Source: JANLTX01 sp049840835 (GTDB lineage Bacteria > Armatimonadota > Armatimonadia > Armatimonadales > Armatimonadaceae). From it: a DNA stretch of 64,000 bases. Shown one piece after another: positions 16,288 to 23,764 of this stretch (positions within the stretch are counted from its first letter, which is position 1; the number at the start of each line of letters is the position of its first letter). The stretch spans positions 62,001 to 126,000 of the forward strand of contig JASGJG010000017.1 in the NCBI GenBank assembly GCA_049840835.1. The letters run 5' to 3'. Both the position numbers and the translations under genes were made by a program. Below the pieces are notes generated by a model. The model ran no database searches, was not told where the DNA came from, and worked only from the letters and a program-made list of their open reading frames with translations.

Positions 16288-16860
16288 ATGCGCCTTCCCC
16301 CCCTTGCCCCAGAAACGTTGAGCCCCGAACTTCGCCATGTGCACGATGAAATCGCTGGCCTTATGGTACGAACGCAGGAGCGTACCATTGCTCTCAATGC
16401 CCAGTTGGCACTGATCGGCCCATTCCCAGCCATGCTGCACTTTCCTCAGTTTGGCGTTCCAGCCCTGGTCTTTCAGCGGGCCCTCTCCACTGAGGCACGC
16501 CTGCCCAAGCGAGTGCGCGAGGTAGCCATTCTTACCGTCGGTGCGGCCTTTGGCGCTCAGTATGAGCTTTATGCCCACGAGCTTACGGCGGCGGCAGTCG
16601 GTCTTTCCAAATCGCAGATTGCGACTCTGGCGGCAGGCGCTCGCCCTATCGACCTGACCGACGAAGAAGTTATTGCGCACGATGTCGCCCATGTGTTGGT
16701 CACCGGTCATATCCTGCCTGCTTCTACCTATGTACGCGCTCTCGAAGTGCTCGGAAAAGAGGGCACAGGTGAGCTTGTCTTTCTCATTGGCGGCTACTGC
16801 CTCATTGCAATGCTACTGAATGCCTTCGATGTACCGGTGCCAGATCAGGAGAGCGAATGA
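16288..16860 (+). CDS. carboxymuconolactone decarboxylase family protein
   Basis: 190 residues, all-helical CMD/AhpD-like family. The conserved core is RLPKRVREVAILTVGAAFGAQYELYAHELTAA, where the usual CxxH is replaced by QYEL/AH, so the thiol redox chemistry of AhpD is absent and the decarboxylase/gamma-lactone type is more likely. ATG 16288 is chosen because AAGGAG lies at 16276-16281; longer in-frame starts would overlap the cupin gene. The stop overlaps the ATG of a 58-aa membrane protein. Part of the VOC-cupin operon. Confidence 0.8.
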   Translation: MRLPPLAPETLSPELRHVHDEIAGLMVRTQERTIALNAQLALIGPFPAMLHFPQFGVPALVFQRALSTEARLPKRVREVAILTVGAAFGAQYELYAHELTAAAVGLSKSQIATLAAGARPIDLTDEEVIAHDVAHVLVTGHILPASTYVRALEVLGKEGTGELVFLIGGYCLIAMLLNAFDVPVPDQESE

Positions 16861-17033
16861 ACAAGGGAGTCATTGGCAAGGGAAAAGTGGTGGTTATCGG
16901 TTCCAGCGATACCCGAATCGAGATAAACGAGCTGCAGAGTACCAATACAAAGGGACTGGTGCTGGTGGTATCGACCTGTCTTCTGTGCCTGCTCTACACT
17001 GTGCTTATGGTGGAAGCACACACCAAAAAATAG
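16857..17033 (+). CDS. small single-pass membrane protein, 58 aa
   Basis: A frame of 58 codons starting in the ATGA overlap with the stop of the CMD gene. The N-terminal half is hydrophilic (MNKGVIGKGKVVVIGSSDT). Residues about 33-53 (GLVLVVSTCLLCLLYTVLMV) form one clear membrane helix with two cysteines, followed by a short basic end (EAHTKK). The 4-nt overlap and sharp hydrophobic segment support a real gene despite its size. Function unknown; it may anchor or sense for the VOC-cupin-CMD enzymes. Confidence 0.6.
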   Translation: MNKGVIGKGKVVVIGSSDTRIEINELQSTNTKGLVLVVSTCLLCLLYTVLMVEAHTKK

Positions 17034-17042
17034 ACCAGGCTT

Positions 17043-17065
17043 CTCCCTGCCATAGTAGCAGGGAG
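17043..17065. terminator. hairpin between convergent genes
   Basis: CTCCCTGC (17043-17050) and GCAGGGAG (17058-17065) form a perfect 8-bp stem with a 7-nt loop between the convergent 58-aa gene and doxX-like gene. There is no long T-run, so the terminator role rests mainly on position. Confidence 0.5.
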
Positions 17066-17075
17066 GAACCGATTC

Positions 17076-17480
17076 TTACTTCTCCTGGGTACGGACAGTA
17101 TAGGTGTAGTAGGAAACCGCCAGCACCCCCAGGAACAGCACGGGCATAATCGCCGTGGACGCGCCGTCTGTTGCTGTATGGGCGATGAACGCCGATATCA
17201 GCGTGATGCCGAATCCGACGTAGGCCCACTCTTTCAGGCGAGCGGATACCGGAGCAAGTAGCGCTACCACTCCCAGGAACTTCGCGATAGCCAGCTCTAC
17301 CCGAAAGTAGGGCGGAAAGCCCAGGTGGGTGAAGGCCTGCGCCATCTGAGGCGCGGTCAGATACATGTATGCGGAGAACGCCATCATGAGGGCGAACAGG
17401 CCGGTGCTGCCCCAGTACACCGCCTTGATAAGGCCAGTACTGGGGCGGCGGGCGCTCTGCTTTTCGGTTAGCGTGCTCAT
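17076..17480 (-). CDS. DoxX-like membrane protein
   Basis: 134 residues with four predicted membrane helices (GLIKAVYWGSTGLFALMMAF, the VELAIAKFLGVVALLAP segment, YVGFGITLISAFIAHTA, IMPVLFLGVLAVSYYTYT). The FPPYFRVELAIAKFLG stretch is characteristic of the DoxX-like family. Such proteins often accompany redox-stress genes. It starts inside the stop of azoR (ATGA overlap, 17477-17480), so it is cotranscribed and coupled with the azoreductase and probably under the same TetR regulator. Confidence 0.82.
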   Translation of the reverse strand: MSTLTEKQSARRPSTGLIKAVYWGSTGLFALMMAFSAYMYLTAPQMAQAFTHLGFPPYFRVELAIAKFLGVVALLAPVSARLKEWAYVGFGITLISAFIAHTATDGASTAIMPVLFLGVLAVSYYTYTVRTQEK

Positions 17481-18106
17481 GCGACTGCCAGTCCCTGGGC
17501 CAGACTCTGAACTCGGGTGGCGGCCTGCGCCAGTGTCTTCTCGGCGGCTTCCGGTCCCATAGCCAGTCCTTCGATACGAATGGTTTCGATATCGGTCAGC
17601 CCGATGAAGCCAAGCAGGTGACGCAGGTACGGCTCCATGTGGTCCATGGCCTGCGCGGGGCCGGAGCTATAGACACCACCCTGGGAGAGCACCAGCACCG
17701 CTTTCTTGCCGGTGACCAGCCCTTCGGGGCCATTGGCACCGTAGCGGAAGGTCACTCCAGCGCGGGCGATATGGTCGATCCAGGCTTTCAGGGTAGACGG
17801 TACGCCGAAGTTGATCATACCGGCGGCGATCACCACAACATCGGCGGCCTGCAGCTCGGCGATCAGCCGATCTGAGAGCGTGACGGCCTGCTGCTGAGCG
17901 GCGGTGCGCTCGGCCTCGGGCGTGCCCATGCCCAGCACAAAGTCCGGGCTGATATGCGGCAGCGGGTTCTGCACGAGGTCACGGACAACCAGGTGAGACG
18001 GTTCCTGGTGGCTCGCCCCGGTCACGTTCTGGGCAAGCTCGGTGGCCATACGAGTGGAGATGGATTCACTGCCGCGCGGGCTGGTAGTAAGTAATAGCAC
18101 GTTCAT
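17477..18106 (-). CDS. azoR: FMN-dependent NADH-azoreductase
   Basis: 209-residue flavodoxin-fold quinone/azo reductase. It has the N-terminal FMN phosphate loop LTTSPRGSESISTRM, the central MINFGVPSTLKAWIDHIARAG motif and the LSQGGVYSSG isoalloxazine-binding segment, all AzoR hallmarks. It reduces quinones and azo compounds using NADH via FMN. First gene of a two-gene operon with the DoxX-like gene and divergent from a TetR-type regulator; palindromes in the shared promoter region point to repression relieved by electrophilic compounds. Length matches the family. Confidence 0.9.
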   Translation of the reverse strand: MNVLLLTTSPRGSESISTRMATELAQNVTGASHQEPSHLVVRDLVQNPLPHISPDFVLGMGTPEAERTAAQQQAVTLSDRLIAELQAADVVVIAAGMINFGVPSTLKAWIDHIARAGVTFRYGANGPEGLVTGKKAVLVLSQGGVYSSGPAQAMDHMEPYLRHLLGFIGLTDIETIRIEGLAMGPEAAEKTLAQAATRVQSLAQGLAVA

Positions 18107-18126
18107 GGGTTTTCTCTTTCTTTAAA

Positions 18127-18156
18127 CATCATGTGATGCTTAAGCAACATGTGTTG
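18127..18156. promoter_or_regulatory. two tandem operator-like palindromes in the azoR/tetR promoter
   Basis: CATC-ATGT-GATG at 18127-18138 and CAAC-ATGT-GTTG at 18145-18156: two 4-bp-armed palindromes with the same ATGT centre, 18 bp apart. They adjoin the TATAAT of the regulator gene and lie just upstream of azoR. Likely binding sites for the divergent TetR protein. Confidence 0.5.
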
Positions 18157-18162
18157 TATAAT
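18157..18162 (+). promoter_or_regulatory. -10 box of the TetR-family gene
   Basis: A perfect TATAAT directly after the second ATGT-centred palindrome. No convincing -35. The leader to the GTG start would be about 70 nt and contains another palindrome. Confidence 0.5.
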
Positions 18163-18203
18163 ACAGAAGAGGGAGGGGGCAGTTCCATACACAAACAGCC
18201 CCG

Positions 18204-18223
18204 TTTGTTGGATAACCAACAAA
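18204..18223. promoter_or_regulatory. 8-bp inverted repeat before the TetR-family gene
   Basis: TTTGTTGG-ATAA-CCAACAAA, perfect arms with a 4-nt centre, just before the ribosome binding site. Size and symmetry fit a TetR-family operator, suggesting autoregulation. Confidence 0.55.
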
Positions 18224-18237
18224 ACCCAGGAGATGTT

Positions 18238-18825
18238 GTGAAAAAAGTTTCTACGGAGTTTCCCGAGCAAGAACCCATGGACCCACGGGTGCGCCGCACG
18301 CGCCAGCTACTGGGCGATGCGTTTCGCTCGCTCATGGCCGAGCGCCAGTTCGCGCAGATCTCAGTACAAGATATTACGGAGCGCGCGACAGTGAACCGGG
18401 CAACGTTTTACGCGCACTACACGAGCAAAGAGGAGCTGGGGGCCAGCGTGATTCAGGAAGACCTGCTTTGCGCCCTTGCGGATAAGTTCTCTGCCTGCCC
18501 CACGTTCAGCGCCGAGGACCTGACCAAGATGGCGGTGGCGATATTCGAGTTTGTGGGCAAGCTCTCGCCGCAGTGCGCCATTCACGCGGCGCAGCTACAT
18601 TCCAATGTAGGGCAGGCATTGCAGCAGGGGATCTATGAGCTGGTTCTCGGGTGGCTCTCACGCAGTAGCGGCTACAAGCAGCGCTTTCCCGGCACCCCAA
18701 AAGAGACCATCGCCACGGTCCTGGCCTGGGGGCTCTACGGTGGGGCGCTCAAGTGGAGCTCCTCCACTCGTCGCCCGCCTGCAGAGCAGGCCTGCCAGGA
18801 GATCGTGGCGATGTTTTTCCGGTAA
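18238..18825 (+). CDS. TetR/AcrR-family transcriptional regulator
   Basis: 195 residues from GTG 18238, chosen because AGGAG at 18228-18232 is well placed; a longer frame back to 18133 exists, but it crosses the promoter and palindromes. The N-terminal helix-turn-helix is clear: RRTRQLLGDAFRSLMAERQF, then ISVQDITERATVNRATFYAHYTSKEEL. The helical C-terminal ligand domain is divergent. Divergent position next to azoR-doxX and the palindromes between them suggest it represses that operon and itself, sensing a quinone or electrophile (inference). Confidence 0.87.
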   Translation: MKKVSTEFPEQEPMDPRVRRTRQLLGDAFRSLMAERQFAQISVQDITERATVNRATFYAHYTSKEELGASVIQEDLLCALADKFSACPTFSAEDLTKMAVAIFEFVGKLSPQCAIHAAQLHSNVGQALQQGIYELVLGWLSRSSGYKQRFPGTPKETIATVLAWGLYGGALKWSSSTRRPPAEQACQEIVAMFFR

Positions 18826-18828
18826 GCG

Positions 18829-19182
18829 TTAGAAGAAGCGAATGGTCAGCGGGTAGCGGTAGCTCTCGCCACGGCTGGCGGCACCACAGGCCAGAATGGG
18901 GAGCACGATACCTGTGATGATAACGACGGGTAGCAGCAAGAAGCCAACAAAGACGAAACAGAGCAGTGCTGTGACCCAGGTCCAGATGAGAAAGCTAATC
19001 TGGAAGTTCAACGCTTCACGCCCATGGGCATCTATGAAGTCGGACTGATCTCGCTTGATAAGCCAGAATAGCAGTGCGCCGAGTACACCCCCCAGATTTA
19101 CCCCGATGAGTGACCCGATGAGACCACCCAGGTGGGTGTACATCGCCCAGTTCTGGGCTTCTTTGGATGATAGCTGTTGCAT
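18829..19182 (-). CDS. DUF4870-type membrane protein
   Basis: 117 residues, three hydrophobic segments. The pattern AMYTHLGGLIG, VLGALLFWLIKRDQSDFIDAHGREALNFQ and the closing VLPILACGAASRGESYRYPLTIRFF is that of the DUF4870 family (Tic20-like), whose role in bacteria is not settled. The HGREALNFQ motif is well kept. Convergent with the TetR gene and divergent from the NUDIX gene. Confidence 0.85.
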   Translation of the reverse strand: MQQLSSKEAQNWAMYTHLGGLIGSLIGVNLGGVLGALLFWLIKRDQSDFIDAHGREALNFQISFLIWTWVTALLCFVFVGFLLLPVVIITGIVLPILACGAASRGESYRYPLTIRFF

Positions 19183-19206
19183 GTTTGTGGTTCAACTCCT
19201 CCGCGA

Positions 19207-19212
19207 TATAGT
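19207..19212 (+). promoter_or_regulatory. -10 box, probable leaderless start of the NUDIX gene
   Basis: TATAGT ends 6 nt before GTG 19219. There is no ribosome binding site at that GTG, which supports both the chosen start and a leaderless transcript. Confidence 0.45.
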
Positions 19213-19218
19213 AGACTC

Positions 19219-19749
19219 GTGACTCCCGATTCTGGTTGCACTCCCTTCCCGCGCGTTTCCTGGGGCGAGGACCGTGTCACGTTCCTCCCCGGCGTTATCG
19301 AAGAAAGCCCGGTCTGGGCGCTCGTCTTCCCTTTCTATGGAGACAAACTCGTGCTGGCGCAGATACCGGGGCGGGGATGGTGTATTCCCAGCGGACGCAT
19401 AGAACCTGGCGAAACTGTGGAAGATGGCGCTCGCCGAGAAGTCTGGGAGGAATCCGGCGCCACTCTGAGCCGCATGGCTCCGCTGGGCACGTTTCAACTG
19501 ACCAACAAGACCACCGGAGTCGTTCACTACGGGGTTGTGTATCTCGGGGATGTCGCCAATCTGGAAGACCTGCCGGAAGGCACGGAGTCCGAGGGGCGCC
19601 TGCTTATTCCTATGGAAGACGCCGAGAATACCTACTTCGCCTGGGATGCGCTCCTGGCCGCCGTCTTCGACTACGCTGAAGAGAAACGGTATACCCTGCT
19701 GCCCGCAGGGACCTCGCTGGCGGAGTTTACGCAGCTGGAGACCTCTTAG
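19219..19749 (+). CDS. NUDIX hydrolase
   Basis: 176 residues from GTG 19219. The Nudix box is complete: G-RIEPG-E-TVEDGAR-REVWEESGA, with the metal-binding glutamates in REVWEE. Upstream, PGRGWCIPSGRIEPGE is the typical lead-in. Such enzymes cleave nucleoside diphosphates linked to another moiety; the substrate is not predictable. A TTG at 19177 is also in frame but would overlap the start of the divergent DUF4870 gene and has no signal. The GTG lies 6 nt after a TATAGT box. Confidence 0.86.
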   Translation: MTPDSGCTPFPRVSWGEDRVTFLPGVIEESPVWALVFPFYGDKLVLAQIPGRGWCIPSGRIEPGETVEDGARREVWEESGATLSRMAPLGTFQLTNKTTGVVHYGVVYLGDVANLEDLPEGTESEGRLLIPMEDAENTYFAWDALLAAVFDYAEEKRYTLLPAGTSLAEFTQLETS

Positions 19750-19899
19750 CCCTCACCCCTAGCCCCTCTCCCAAAGTCGCTCATACTTCGCGCCCCAATG
19801 GGAGAGGGGGGACCGAAAAACATTGTAGAGATAGCTCCCCTTCTCCCAGAGAGGCTCGACGAAGGAGAGACGTTGGGAGAAGGGGCTGGGGGATGAGGG
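19750..19899. repeat. long imperfect palindromic repeat after the NUDIX gene
   Basis: The left end (CCCTCACCCCTAGCCCCTCT) and right end pair with a few mismatches, enclosing further short inverted blocks. It fills the whole gap between convergent NUDIX and GH26 genes. The terminal CCCTCACCCC motif is shared with the element at 33923-34072, so they belong to one family. Confidence 0.7.
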
Positions 19900-19900
19900 C

Positions 19901-21223
19901 TTACAGATTCCTGACCTTGGGCGAGGTGTAGCGGCGCTTTAGCTCCGCTGCCGGGACTTTCTTCGGACCCAGATCGCCGGTCCACGACGTGAAGTAGGCG
20001 AACCGCACTCCGAACTGGTACATCTTCGCCACATCCGGTACGCCGCCGAACTCGGAAAGTGCCAGTAGCTTTGTCCCATCGTAGCTATTGAGGAGACCTT
20101 CCCAGGAACCACTGAGCGGGTCGGCGGTATCCGCGGGATAGGCATCGACGCTTACAATATCCACCACGTCGTCGCCGGGGTACCACTCGGGCTTTATGGA
20201 GTTGAACACCCAGATCAGGTTGTGAAGCTGGTGCGTGGTGGTCAGGCGGTTGAACAGCAAGCGCCAGAGCGCCTTGAGCGGGTCCGGCCCTTTTGCTCCC
20301 CACCAGAACCAGCCACCTTCGGCTTCATGCAGTGGGCGCCAGAGCACCGGGCGGTCCACCTTCGCCAGCTTCTTCAGCTCCACGGCAATGGCGTCTATGT
20401 CTCGCAAGAGCAGGCGGAACTCGTCCGAGTTCTTATCGGCCAGGGCTTTCTCCACATCGAACGTGGTGGCATTGGTGTTGAAGCCCTTGTACCACATCGC
20501 ATCTATCGAATTACCCTTGTCATCCAGGTACTTCTTGTTCAAGAGTCCTGTGGGCGCGTTCCAGTGCCAGGAGATTGTAAGAAGCTCCGGGCGCTTGAGT
20601 AAACTCTCCGTGAGACCCGCGGGTTTTGCCCCGAACTCCTTGCGCGATGGCGAGTAGTCCATGAGGTCCGCCCCGAAAATAGCAGGAGACTTGCCCGTGA
20701 CCTGCTTGATATAGGCAACCTCCGGCTGGCCATACTGCCCGGAGAGCGTGACCTTGCCATAGGTATAGACCAGTTTCGCGAACGCGCCACGGGTTTTGGG
20801 GGTAGCCCGTTTATCGGCCAGAGCCGGGGATAGGGGCTTCAGCGCGGCGGGGTCCGGGGCAGTAATCAGCTCGATCCAGTCCAGGTCGTAGTAGCCCCAG
20901 CCCTTCTTGACCACCAGCGTATTCGACCCTTTACGCAGCTCGACCTTGTTCAGCGTACGCTCCACGAAAAACTGCTCCGTGGCGGGAAGCATACCGGTAT
21001 AGGTAACGTCGTTGACCGTAATCTCGTAGCCCTTTTCACCGTTGGCGGCGCAGTAGCGCAGGCGCAGGTCATACAGGCCGTCCTGCGCGACGAACGAGAA
21101 CGATACCTGGTCACCGTTCATGTCGAACCCCGTGACATAGCCTGTACCTTTGAAGCTAGGTCGCTGGCGGGCGACCTCTACTCCGGTTTTGGTACCGTCC
21201 TCCGCTTCGAGGTGGATAGTCAT
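19901..21223 (-). CDS. GH26-type glycoside hydrolase with N-terminal CBM35/CBM6-like domain
   Basis: 440 residues from ATG 21223. Residues 1-125 form a carbohydrate-binding beta-sandwich (LEAEDGTKTGVEV at the start, GYYDLDWIEL at its end, typical of CBM35/CBM6). The rest is a GH26-like (beta/alpha)8 domain: WRPLHEAEGGWFWWG places the acid/base at Glu300, and LALSEFGGVPD the nucleophile at Glu391. This fits a beta-mannanase or related endo-glucanase. No signal peptide is present at this start; the longer frame back to 21256 does not add one. The ATG overlaps the stop of the FAD oxidoreductase gene, so the two are translationally coupled. Confidence 0.85.
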   Translation of the reverse strand: MTIHLEAEDGTKTGVEVARQRPSFKGTGYVTGFDMNGDQVSFSFVAQDGLYDLRLRYCAANGEKGYEITVNDVTYTGMLPATEQFFVERTLNKVELRKGSNTLVVKKGWGYYDLDWIELITAPDPAALKPLSPALADKRATPKTRGAFAKLVYTYGKVTLSGQYGQPEVAYIKQVTGKSPAIFGADLMDYSPSRKEFGAKPAGLTESLLKRPELLTISWHWNAPTGLLNKKYLDDKGNSIDAMWYKGFNTNATTFDVEKALADKNSDEFRLLLRDIDAIAVELKKLAKVDRPVLWRPLHEAEGGWFWWGAKGPDPLKALWRLLFNRLTTTHQLHNLIWVFNSIKPEWYPGDDVVDIVSVDAYPADTADPLSGSWEGLLNSYDGTKLLALSEFGGVPDVAKMYQFGVRFAYFTSWTGDLGPKKVPAAELKRRYTSPKVRNL

Positions 21224-22998
21224 TTCGTTTCTGGCGTTCCTAGAACCCCGGTCCAATCCAAAGTCACACCCTGCTTCTGCAGGCTCTGGCGGAACTGGTT
21301 CAATAGCGGCGGGGCATCTCGCACGGCGCTGGGATCAAAGACCTGCTTCTCGATACAGAATGCCGCCAGACTCCCAGCAATCTCCCCACACAGCCACTCC
21401 GTGGGGTGCATACGCGCACTGGCAGCGGCTAATCGGCTCATACCGATGTTCTTAGAGGCCGGAATCACGTTCGCCGGGCCAGACTCGGTCAGAAACGCAC
21501 CGAGCGGAATATGGTGGGGTAGGGCAGGCACTAAAAGTGGCTGCTCCGCCTTGTTCGGGTGAATGTCTATAGAGTACAGCGCCGCGCCCACCGAATCCTC
21601 GAACAGCGTGCCCCATTTCGCCGCCGGGTTGTCTTTCGGAGCCAGCAGGTGGTTCTCATTGAGCGTGAACCGGGCCTTCAGGCGGCGCGACTCTCGGATA
21701 TAGGGATGCAGCGCGAAGCCATCGTCGCCCACGCCCGGCTGCTCTGCCCCGGTCAGCAGGCGCATCTCCGGGTAGCCCTTACCCATGCCATCGTCACGCG
21801 GGCACTCGGTCTGGAGCCAGCTCGCGAACCCCTGCGCAAACTGGCGCCCACGCTCCAGAATCCGCACCTGCTCGTCTAAAGGCTTGTCTAAGTAGCTCTC
21901 TTCGTGGAAATCGTTGCCGCGCCAGTTGATCAGGGCCACATCGCCCACCGGCACCATGCCCCCGGCAAAACTATCCGCTGCGAGAAGCCGCCGATAGGTC
22001 CAGAATGGCAGGTAGTTCCTGTCCCCAAGCGGGGTAGGCGCCGTGGTCTTCTCTAAGACCTTGTAGGTCACCGAGAACGGTTCCGGGGTCTGCCCCCGGT
22101 ACACATAGTCTAAGGTGTACTCCCCGAGCCCGTTGAAATAGTCGTACTCCTTGGGGCGCTCCACCTGCATAGCGGCAGCCTGCGCCTCCCACTTCATCAG
22201 GAAGCAGTAGGTAAAGCTCTGTACCCATTCCGGATGCGCAACCTCCGGGGCATGTGGCTCCTGGTAGTCACTCTGCGCCTCCTGTCCGATCACCGTCGGC
22301 AGGCCCGCCAGCGTCATCGCGATACCGTCTTCCGTGGCGTCTAGCAGAAACGTCGCGCCGATACGGGTCACCTTGCCCGTATCTAAATCCACAAAGTCCG
22401 CGTAGTTGAAGCGCCCATTTCCCGAGAGCCGCGCTACCGAGCGAATCTGGTGCCGGGTGAGGATCTTCTTGATGCGACTGGCCTCCATCTGCGGCGCCAG
22501 TCGGTCGCGAATCGCTTTTTCCCAGATATCGGGCATCGCAGAGATGCGGCTGACCCAGCACGCCCCCACGTTCTTCTCCCGCCCCGGCACAATACCCGGT
22601 AGCTTGGCGTAGTACGCCCGCACTTGCTCGCGTAGCGCCCGCCAGCGCGCCGTGCTAGGCCCATTGGGCTTTTCTATATGCGAGTTCTCATCCGGCGGAC
22701 ACACAAGCTGACTGGTCAGCTGCCCCCCGATAGTCTTGGTGGGTTCGGTGATTATCACCGAGTACCCACGCGCAGCCGCTGCCTCGGCGGCAGCCACGCC
22801 TCCCAGTCCCCCGCCGACAATAAGAATGTCGCAGGTCATGGTGGCATCGGAGACTTTCTTATCCGCCGTGACCACGCGGCGTTTCTCGATATCTAAAACG
22901 CGGCCATATTCCAGCGGCGCGGGCACGGGGACATCCTGAGCGAAAGACGAAGCAGTTGGCATGAGCAAAAGTGTGAGGGCAAATAGTCGGAGTTTCAC
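21220..22998 (-). CDS. exported FAD-dependent oxidoreductase
   Basis: 592 residues. A signal peptide (MKLRLFALTLLLMPTASSFA) is followed by the FAD dinucleotide-binding motif DILIVGGGLGGVAAAEAAAARG and the TIGGQLTSQL segment, which identify the FAD_oxidored (PF12831-like) group common in Planctomycetes, Verrucomicrobia and Armatimonadota. Near the C-terminus, GPANVIPASKNIGMSRLAAASARMHPTEW is the second FAD-binding region. The substrate is probably a sugar or other alcohol, unproven. The GTG start lies 7 nt after a TATAGT box, suggesting a leaderless mRNA. Coupled to the GH26 gene by ATGA overlap, so both may act on the same polysaccharide. Confidence 0.85.
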   Translation of the reverse strand: MKLRLFALTLLLMPTASSFAQDVPVPAPLEYGRVLDIEKRRVVTADKKVSDATMTCDILIVGGGLGGVAAAEAAAARGYSVIITEPTKTIGGQLTSQLVCPPDENSHIEKPNGPSTARWRALREQVRAYYAKLPGIVPGREKNVGACWVSRISAMPDIWEKAIRDRLAPQMEASRIKKILTRHQIRSVARLSGNGRFNYADFVDLDTGKVTRIGATFLLDATEDGIAMTLAGLPTVIGQEAQSDYQEPHAPEVAHPEWVQSFTYCFLMKWEAQAAAMQVERPKEYDYFNGLGEYTLDYVYRGQTPEPFSVTYKVLEKTTAPTPLGDRNYLPFWTYRRLLAADSFAGGMVPVGDVALINWRGNDFHEESYLDKPLDEQVRILERGRQFAQGFASWLQTECPRDDGMGKGYPEMRLLTGAEQPGVGDDGFALHPYIRESRRLKARFTLNENHLLAPKDNPAAKWGTLFEDSVGAALYSIDIHPNKAEQPLLVPALPHHIPLGAFLTESGPANVIPASKNIGMSRLAAASARMHPTEWLCGEIAGSLAAFCIEKQVFDPSAVRDAPPLLNQFRQSLQKQGVTLDWTGVLGTPETK

Positions 22999-23005
22999 CG
23001 TGGTT

Positions 23006-23011
23006 ACTATA
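23006..23011 (-). promoter_or_regulatory. -10 box, probable leaderless start of the FAD oxidoreductase
   Basis: TATAGT on the minus strand, 7 nt before GTG 22998. No ribosome binding site lies between. Confidence 0.45.
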
Positions 23012-23064
23012 CCCTGAGACCTGCGTGGGTTTCGATTGAGTTACGAGTGACCCTTTAGCGTTTT

Positions 23065-23709
23065 GTTCGAGTGATTGGAAATCACTCGCTGAGGGGGCTA
23101 TCGCCCCGAACGTCCTGCCGGACGCATAGGGTTATGGGTTGATTGATTTGTTAGGTGCTTGCTGATGGCGGGGTGCTCGATTTCTTCGTCGGTTTGTTCT
23201 AGCGCTGGTCAGAGTCCAACTCCTGTGTGGTGGTGTTCTTTCTGATGCTGGATATAGGTGACTACTCTGTCAGTCAGGCCAACCTGAAACGCGAAGGCAC
23301 CATAGCCTTCCTGCCAGTACACAGACCGGTTCAATAGTTCGGTTGTTGCCAGTCGAGAGGAAGCACCTTTGATATGCTTGGCGAACTCCCCGATGCTTAT
23401 GGTTGCGGGAAACAGCACTGCCATATGTACATGGTTTTCTGTTCCACCAATAGCCAATACCTTGGCACCTAATGTACCTGCCTCTGTTGCAATAACTCGG
23501 TGCAACCTCTCCTCGATATCCTCTGTAATCCAGGCTTCCTGGCGCTTCGTCCTCCATACGAAATGCACTGGCACAATAATCTTGCTACGCCTCATAACAC
23601 TATTGTAGGTTTACAATGCGGCTCTGCCGCAACTACTAAACCCATAACCGTATGCGTCCGGTAGGACGTTCGGCGAAGCCCTCAGCGAGTGACTTCCAGT
23701 CACTCGAAC
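23065..23709. mobile_element. IS200/RAYT-like element flanked by long inverted repeats
   Basis: A single transposase gene sits between two inverted copies of a 71-76-bp sequence, 23065-23140 and 23639-23709. The copies differ at a handful of positions. Each contains two small hairpins (for example CGTCC-TGCC-GGACG at 23111-23124). The layout is that of a REP-associated tyrosine transposase with its REP pair. Confidence 0.7.
23209..23595 (-). CDS. IS200/IS605-type Y1 transposase (REP-associated type)
   Basis: 128 residues, small HUH single-strand transposase. The HUH motif is in GGTENHVHMAVLFP, and the catalytic tyrosine is in VTYIQHQKEHH near the C-terminus; KHIKGASSR and YWQEGYGAFAF are standard TnpA segments. 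Slightly shorter than the usual 140-150 residues, but all catalytic residues are present, so it may be active. It lies centrally between the inverted repeats. No TnpB partner. The final residues HTGVGL look like a slightly truncated end. Confidence 0.88.
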   Translation of the reverse strand: MRRSKIIVPVHFVWRTKRQEAWITEDIEERLHRVIATEAGTLGAKVLAIGGTENHVHMAVLFPATISIGEFAKHIKGASSRLATTELLNRSVYWQEGYGAFAFQVGLTDRVVTYIQHQKEHHHTGVGL

Positions 23710-23764
23710 ATCACCGGGGCGAACCCTGGCAGGACATTAAGACTCCTACCGCGAAAGAGAGAGG

